Shown piece after piece: positions 58,859 through 64,000 of a DNA stretch of 64,000 nt (its first letter is position 1; each line of letters starts with the position of its first letter). Location: NCBI RefSeq assembly GCF_000003815.2, contig NC_049982.1, positions 3,861,424-3,925,423 on the forward strand, given 5' to 3'. The notes beneath the pieces are model-generated. The model did no database searches, was not told the origin of the DNA, and saw only the letters and a list, made by a program, of their open reading frames with translations. The DNA comes from Branchiostoma floridae. Taxonomy: Eukaryota; Chordata; Leptocardii; Amphioxiformes; Branchiostomatidae. The position numbers and the translations under genes are program-made.

Positions 58859-59208
58859 ACCTCCCAGTTGACTTAAGAGCACAGCGGTTGTTTGTTTCTT
58901 CGTTTCTTTCCTTGGCTAGTAGGCCTAAAATCTTTAATACTGTTTTTAGGTCATATGATGACCTCCTCACATACCGAATATCAATACAATCCACCCACAA
59001 ACGCTACCGAAAATATGAGCCTCTAGAGAAGGTAATAATTATACCATATCTATCTATCCCCACAGCCACGTACTACCGCCGAGCCAGCATCCCCGACAAC
59101 TTGGTGAGGAAGAAGCGCGGGTCCAACCCCGACCTGCCGCCCATCGAACAGGCCACGGAGCAAGCCACCAGGTCCTGGCTGGCCGGCAAGAGAATGTCGA
59201 TCATCTAG
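52954..59208 (+). CDS. Predicted PD-(D/E)XK nuclease-like protein, 290 residues
   Basis: Six exons (52954-53076, 53752-53907, 54343-54507, 55170-55310, 58554-58698, 59066-59208) total 873 nt with intron phases 0,0,0,0,1. I do not recognise a named family. Residues 42-128 show helix (WKLYETMTHF, E46), strands (NIMVNYEHSLLN; TVDLAIG with D73; TVIEIKN with E90 and K92), helix (VRSNLARLAFLLHNNG) and strand (GFFIWMG). That is the alpha-beta-beta-beta-alpha-beta order and D-x16-E-x-K signature of PD-(D/E)XK phosphodiesterases. The rest is basic (KKR, GKR) with no signal peptide or membrane segment, suggesting a nuclear or cytosolic protein. Codon use is GC-rich and unlike the surroundings, supporting real coding. 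Function and substrate are unknown. Confidence 0.82.
53752..53907 (+). CDS. Nuclease-like gene exon 2: candidate catalytic core
   Basis: 52 codons, phase 0-0. Holds the first helix and all three predicted core strands, with D73 in TVDLAIG and E90-x-K92 in VIEIKN. Acceptor TTGCGCAG, donor GTAAGC. Confidence 0.88.
54343..54507 (+). CDS. Nuclease-like gene exon 3
   Basis: 55 codons, phase 0-0: GKRGAQPKSVRSNLARLAFL, LHNNGCNEGFFIWMGTRLAL, DLFDAGNSCGLDYEQ. Predicted second core helix and following strand. Acceptor CCTGCAG, donor GTCAGT. Confidence 0.88.
54640..54830. mobile_element. Foldback MITE, copy 3 (partial)
   Basis: Left GGAAGCTCAGCTGTGTTGG and right CTTTGTGTTGGAAGAAAGTT ends match 16142-16413 and 26277-26523. 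A (GATT)n run follows at 54840-54870. Confidence 0.6.
54890..55140 (+). repeat. SINE-like dispersed repeat, copy 1
   Basis: Body has CGGGTGAAAATGAGTACCA, GTTAAAGAACCCACCACACG and CACCTGGGGCAATTACTGTC. It is the uninterrupted version of the repeat split by the foldback at 55689-58342. Ends 30 bp before exon 4. Confidence 0.65.
55170..55310 (+). CDS. Nuclease-like gene exon 4
   Basis: 47 codons, phase 0-0: KLVVRPRDVSRISRKGNYPI, PATFSRKIVYSSCEGGGKYN, LCVRVYK. Acceptor TCTGCAG, donor GTAAAC. Confidence 0.85.
55411..55688 (+). repeat. SINE-like repeat, copy 2, left part
   Basis: Has a Pol III B-box-like GGTTCCGGGTTCAAAAC, then CCTAGCTTCGGTTAGGG and GGAGGTCCCGTGAAGAGCCA. Runs up to the foldback; continued at 58343-58480. 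A third, partial copy is at 62270-62450. Confidence 0.65.
56434..56700 (+). pseudogene. THAP exon start in left arm (truncated)
   Basis: After the acceptor it reads INASRSKFTSSGKYCKSYGC, NSR, then leaves the arm and diverges. Only the first zinc-ligand pair (C-x4-C) of a THAP finger is present. Confidence 0.6.
56875..57156 (-). pseudogene. YqaJ-type nuclease tail of transposon gene
   Basis: Reads QGNVYCCNLNWANFVVYFGR, DNLFCERIKVDSEWQKKNIP, KLDHFHKTAILPELFTQ, then a tail ending in TAG. The C-terminal part of a YqaJ/exonuclease-like domain as often found in metazoan repeat-derived genes. The N-terminal catalytic half is missing. Confidence 0.65.
57243..57605 (-). pseudogene. THAP-domain exon of transposon gene
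   Basis: Acceptor at 57582-57584, then IKASRSKFTSSGKYCKAYGC, NSRQSKCVNEEKVPTC, FFEIPP and LLKHWACLVKRQ. This fits the first two-thirds of a THAP zinc finger (C-x4-C, then the conserved Phe/Pro and Trp). The closing C-x2-H pair is absent, so it is incomplete or needs a further exon. Confidence 0.7.
58343..58480 (+). repeat. SINE-like repeat, copy 2, right part
   Basis: Continues the repeat interrupted at 55688: TTACTGTCACATTGAGGTCA, CAGCCCCGCTAATTTTAAGC and CTAGAGAGTAGTTGGCCC align with 55030-55140. Confidence 0.7.
58554..58698 (+). CDS. Nuclease-like gene exon 5
   Basis: 48 codons plus one base, phase 0 in, 1 out: VTVPVGEANYKNRNFSKGQL, APFLQSAYAGNTTTSLGCDL, PVKMDPLI. Acceptor ATCCAG, donor GTAAGG. 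Intron 4 before it (3.2 kb) holds the foldback. Confidence 0.86.
59066..59208 (+). CDS. Nuclease-like gene exon 6 and stop
   Basis: Reads TYYRRASIPDNLVRKKRGSN, PDLPPIEQATEQATRSWLAG, KRMSII, stop TAG. Acceptor CCCACAG. The last about 25 nt and the stop codon are the seed of the downstream minisatellite. Confidence 0.88.
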
Positions 59209-59880
59209 CCTGGATGTGTCAATCAAATAGCACCTGGTGTCAGTCATCTAGCATAAAATTTAAATCACCTAGCATTGATCGTTGATAATTTAGCATGGAA
59301 TGTTTGTCATCTAGCATAGGGTGTCAATAAGTAGCATTGAATGCCAATAACCGTCTTGGCTTGCCGGCAAGAGAATGGCAATCATTTAGCCTGAAAGTAC
59401 TAGTGCCCATTAAATAGCATGAGGTGTCGACCAGTCATCTAGCGGAAAATTTGAATGACCTAGCATTGATCATTAATCATCTAGCATGGAATATGAGTAA
59501 TCTAGCATTGGGCAAGAGAGAACGTCAATCATCTAGCCTAGGGGTGGCAATCAAGTAGCACGGCCACGGGGTGTCAGTCATCTAGCAAAAATTTGAATGA
59601 CGTAGCATTGATTATTAATCACCTAGCATGGAATATGAGTAATCTAGCATTGAGCAAGAGAGAATGTCGACCATCTAGCCTAGATGTGTCAATCAATTAA
59701 CATGGGTGTCAGTCATCTAGCATGAAATTTGAATCTTGTTATATTACTTGCATGGAATATGAGTAATCTAGCACGGAATATAAGTCATCTAGCATTAATT
59801 GGGTATCAATCATCTAGCATGGAATATGAGTCATCTAGCATTAAGTACCAGTGTGTTAATAATCTACGCTGGATTTTCAG
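59180..59880 (+). repeat. Minisatellite derived from the terminal codons and stop
   Basis: Repeats of about 12-35 bp around ATCTAGC, with longer units copying the last coding bases (GCAAGAGAATGTCGATCATC then TAG) near 59362, 59513 and 59650. Units follow the pattern GTCAATCATCTAGC / GGAATATGAGTAATCTAGCA. The array runs directly from the real stop codon. Confidence 0.88.
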
Positions 59881-60357
59881 TCAAATAACATACTAGCATT
59901 GACCACAGAAAGCTATTAATACATGCAGAAAAAGTAATTTTCTGCTGTCCAACTACCATCCCCGAATGGAATATTATAACGTAAAAAAGCGTTTAGTCCA
60001 TACTTCTAATACAGTTTTGTCACCGGAGCAACGGCAGGCGTGATTGTCGATAATCGATTCATGTGATCGTGATTAGGTGGACTGACATAGTCCTCTACAC
60101 TTACTGTTGCCTAGGTGTTGTTCGGTTCCAATGATGACACGAGTTCATTACATTAGGGGATATATGAAGCTATCTGTTGATTACGTCAAGCGAAGCGTAA
60201 GAATACGCCAGTACCACTAGTGGTATGTTACTGAACATTAGACATGATGTTTGAAATTTGTATGATTGTCAAATAATGTACAGAAAGAAAACACATGTTC
60301 ATAATTAACAGTTATATAGAATATATTATATATGAGGATAACTTTAAATTTATTTAT

Positions 60358-60605
60358 ATGGTGTGTGTGTTTGTCACGGTATACATGCGTTGTGTGTGCA
60401 TGTGTGTTATATAATATATGAGGATATGTTGTGTGTGTGTGTTTGTGTGTGTGTGCCTGTCACGGTATACATGCGTTGTGTGTGTATGTGTGTTATATAA
60501 CATATGAGGATATGTTGTGTGTGTGTGTCTGTCAAGGTATACATGCGTTGTGTGTGTATGTGTGTTATATAATATATGAGGATATGTCGTGTATGTGTGT
60601 GTATG
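60358..60605. repeat. GT-rich tandem repeat, period 71-85
   Basis: Three units of GGTATACATGCGTTGTGTGT followed by TTATATAATATATGAGGATA, beginning near 60374, 60459 and 60530. Confidence 0.9.
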
Positions 60606-62269
60606 CATGCATGTATCTGCATTTGTATGCATGTGTGTGGGGTGTGAGAGGGGGAGGAGATTGTGCGCGTGTACGCCCCAGTCTATTCATTTCCGGCTAT
60701 ATGTCACCCGAAATTGGTCCGCGTGCGTTATCCATGTATTGTACTGTTGCAAATAATGAATAAAACATACAGTATTTCACTCACATATATCATATTCGTT
60801 GATGGTGGGATTTCGATCCGTCGGTGACGCTTCCAACTATTTCTTGTCGATAGAATACAAACTTGATACTAGTACTATAAAAAGACATTTGTACCCGTCT
60901 AAAAATAGACACATTGCCACCAGGTACATGTTATGCTTTCAAAACGTCCTACCTCATATTGACCTCTGACCCCACCGCGGGTTGTTTTGAAACCCCTCCC
61001 CGCTCCAGGTAACACGAACTCTGTTCTTTTAGCGACAACATTATCCGGACAAAGAATACCGCACTCACCTCTGCACAAATAACATTACCTGAACCTGTTA
61101 GCACACAGACGTCTCTGGCGTAGTAACTTCACTTCACTTGAGACTTCTTGAGGTTCCGAGACGAACATCTTAAAGGCACACGTGCGTGTTACAGCAGGTA
61201 AGGCTTACTGGTGCTACTAGGGTCACCTAAGGTCGTTCTGGATAGCGGTTCTTGAGTCGGCTTTCCCAATCGTGAGTCAAAACGGAACGTATATCTTACT
61301 TTTTAAAATAAGTCTTAAATTGCTGCCAGTGCATTGAGAGGGTTGTGTGCCGCGTTGGGTGCAGTAACACGTGATTTCGAATCAGGGTTCTAGCTCACCG
61401 TTGAAGAGGCGAGACAGGACGGGACAAGCTCCATGGGGTGTGGCAGGCATATGCATCATAAAAGTTTCCCGCCAATAGCACCTTCATCAGCATTCAAACG
61501 CGAAAATACACAAGTTTAGTCATACAATAAATATATTAAGCTCCACCGTCTTTGCTTCTACAGAAAATCTGAGAAATGAAATGGACAGAAACGAACGAGC
61601 CCGCCAAAACTTTCAAACGCTGACATGTGAACATGGGGAGTATATCGCTTAGTGTAACATGAGTTAAGGTGTGTGCACGTTGTGTAGGTTTGCACATGTG
61701 TACCCGAAACACCAGAAAATAAGACTAATAGCCGGTGATGAACTACAACTGTACGTGTGTATAGAAACTACTTATCCATCAATGGTCTTTGAAAACGTTA
61801 TGACTTAGATGTTCTCGTCAGGATTTAGATTTAGACATGGTATGGAAAGGTGAAGCTCCGCGTGGCAGCGAGTCGGTGTCATGTTACAAGCTCCATGCTG
61901 GTGTTTGAAAGCTCAGTGGCCTTTTAGCGCGGTGGCCTTAGCACGTGCGTTTTACTATAAATGTCTTCATTAGCTGTGTTTCGTCTACGCCACTCAGAGT
62001 CACACGCCCATCAAATATACTCTCCAAGCAGATCCCTGGTGGCAAAATCTGAGATAAACTTACAGGTACAGATGGACCATTGCTTTTGGCAGTCACCGAC
62101 GATCAGGTGATCTCAGACTACATAATGTATGGTACAATGTGTAGCGCCATGTTGCGTAACGGTAGTGTGTTCAGTGCAAAGCCCAGAGGACCTTGGTTGG
62201 TGTCCCCTGATATGTCCGACGATGTGATCTTGGGAATGGCATATTGCATTTAAGAAGAATTTAACAAGA

Positions 62270-62450
62270 AATTTCACTCGGGTAGAAATACGTGTCCAGC
62301 TTCAGTTAGAGATGTCCCTCGGAAAGGACGTTAATTGGAGGTCCCGTGCTTGAAGAGAGCCACACTGGTACGTAAAAGATCCCACCATACACCATCGAAA
62401 AGAGTATACTATGTGTCCTTCCCAGTGTGAGACGATCAACTAAACCTTGT
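62270..62450 (+). repeat. SINE-like repeat, copy 3 (partial)
   Basis: CACTCGGGTAGAAATACG, AGCTTCAGTTAGAGATGTCC, GGAGGTCCCGTGCTTGAAGA and AAAGATCCCACCATA align with 55500-55620. Confidence 0.6.
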
Positions 62451-64000
62451 ACGCAATGCATGCCTACCTGGTATGCAATACAAACAAACAAATCAAGTAC
62501 GCTGTGGATTGCCAAATGATTGTCCGTCCATGTGACTTCCCGGCGTTGATTCCCGGTTGGAACGGAAACTTCAGACGTTACGAGCCAAGCCGACCGCAGC
62601 GGACCGTGACGTAACCTTTGTGCGTCTTGTTGACGTTCGGTTAGTTCTCACCCACCAAAACTAATTACAGCACAACGCTGTAATCACTGTAGATGTAACA
62701 AAATATACAGAGAAAACAGCTAAAACGTCAATACGCCGTGACAGTGCACGGTCAATTCTGCACCAGCGCTAAGGGTATATCTGAGACATTTTGTACGGAT
62801 GGGTTTTCCTTGTGGGTTGTAAGAAAACAAAAGTCTGCAAACAGAGGGGTATTCACTTACAGGCCTATTGTTGTAGCGTTCGCCCGCTTATGCTTGGGTA
62901 ACATTTCGATTCAGCGGCCCGGCCGGGATTTTTGCGGAAACAAAAATTAAACTGTATATGAATCGAGAAATTTACGCAAGTTATGCTTATGGCTATTTAT
63001 TTTTTTTACGTTTTGTTGTCTTTTGTATCATACTTTTTGTTCTAGGCCCGGTCGGGCGCCAGTTTGAAAAATTATGGGGCCCTGGGACATAGAGGCATGC
63101 TCCCATCCCGTAAACATAGTCCTTTTGGAGAGAGGATATAATATTGGTTGTCCATGTGCATCATAGAGCTATTTCAACTACAAATTGAATGGGAAACGTT
63201 GACTTGTTTTTGGATGTTCATTACTTCTCCTGTGAAATATATCAGCCTATCTTGAAATGACATCAAAATAATAGAATCGCAGAATGTAAACCCCATCGAT
63301 TATCGAAACATATCAGAAAATATAAACAGGATACAGTACAAACCACAAATATAAAAGCAAACCAATCAGAAGAAATGATAACATTAATTGTTTACAGAAC
63401 ATCGATCTACTCAAAGGTAAAAGCCGGACATGTCAATGGAGCACTTTAGATCATTGGTATATGCGCATTACACTTTGGCCCGCTCATTCATCCGATGTTC
63501 AGACGGTATACAGCTGGAACCATTTCTGTCCGTCATACATGTGGTATCCTTACTTATTTTTGACTACCTTAATGTGTCTTGGGCATCATGGGCGCTACCA
63601 ACATAGGACAGGCTCATAAAGCCATACTCTATGTAGCTCCGATTACCCTTTTGATATGTATATGCTAACAAACGATCTCACACGTCGATGAAGGTTAGAC
63701 ATCCAGGTACAAAGATACGACAAAAACAGTTACTCATTGACAAGCAACTGTATATGATTTTGGAAACGGTCAGACGTTTTTGATAATACTAAGTAGACAG
63801 CTACCCGGTGTCTTTCTTTAGTGTCACTGACGAAACCATGTCATATGTACTATTTATCTCACTTCCAGACAACATGGGCGCTTCCAACCGTCTCTCACAG
63901 GACAGGCTCATTATGTCATAGCCTCCATAGCAGGCTCTCTGGGCCTTTTTTGGTTCATAATACATTTTTGCTGACCATTTCTTTTTGTACTGGGTCGCTT

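Larger units (their letters stand above)
59881..64000. other. Downstream sequence, no gene seen
   Basis: Probable 3' end of the nuclease-like gene (AATAAA at 60759-60764 is a distant candidate poly(A) signal), then intergenic sequence. Includes a repeat end at 62017-62050 related to the 28685-28812 MITE, a SINE fragment at 62270-62450, and a duplicated GGGCGCTWCCAAC...GGACAGGCTCAT motif at 63590 and 63880. Confidence 0.4.

Noticed and set aside
54890-62450. Endogenous virus or LTR element
   Set aside because: No reverse transcriptase, gag or long terminal repeats seen; repeats are SINE-like or DNA-transposon derived.

Overview
The window is animal genomic DNA, most likely amphioxus (Branchiostoma). 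It has intron-rich genes with GT-AG junctions, many short inverted-repeat DNA transposons, a long CA microsatellite, a 100-N assembly gap (38875-38974) and a deuterostome-like gene set. The most telling sign is minisatellites whose unit is an exon edge plus its splice site. From memory, and unchecked, such arrays were reported in amphioxus Adh introns and called 'mirages'. The species cannot be fixed from the sequence.

Layout. (1) 446-27609, minus strand: the first 18 coding exons of a MADD (Rab3 GEF / DENN-domain) orthologue. They read 992 codons with consistent intron phases, from the start Met through the DENN region into the central linker; the C-terminal part lies beyond base 1. (2) 27610-41843: no gene recognised. 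It holds a CpG-rich putative MADD promoter (about 30070-30960), a 167-bp satellite (33717-34756), three perfect TGACGTCA sites, several transposon relics and the gap. (3) 41844-50159, minus strand: an 11-exon gene for a predicted 684-residue type II membrane protein with a repeat-bearing cytoplasmic tail, one transmembrane segment, a Ser/Thr-rich stalk, five calcium-binding-type EGF modules and a C-type lectin domain with EPN and WND motifs. (4) 51222-51802: a CA microsatellite. (5) 52954-59208, plus strand: a 6-exon gene for a predicted 290-residue protein that I do not recognise. Residues 42-128 have the order and key residues of a PD-(D/E)XK nuclease core. Its fourth intron carries a 2.65-kb foldback transposon with THAP and YqaJ-like coding remnants, inserted in a SINE. 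(6) 59209-64000: a minisatellite derived from that gene's last codons, a GT-rich tandem repeat and sequence with no recognised gene.

The main result is the scale of exon-edge amplification. Nine of the 18 MADD exons have one or both edges copied into the adjoining intron, from 1 to about 44 extra copies, each carrying a splice-acceptor or splice-donor sequence. The last exon of the unrelated plus-strand gene shows the same thing, including its stop codon. In several arrays the nearest copies are in frame with the real exon, so alternative use of the repeated acceptors could insert peptide modules into MADD. Second in interest is the nuclease-like gene; third is the lectin gene, with recent EGF-exon duplication, decayed EGF exons and two apparent GC splice donors.

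All calls are by eye. Exon edges were chosen from splice consensus, reading phase and, for MADD, similarity to the vertebrate protein. No alignment or search was run.
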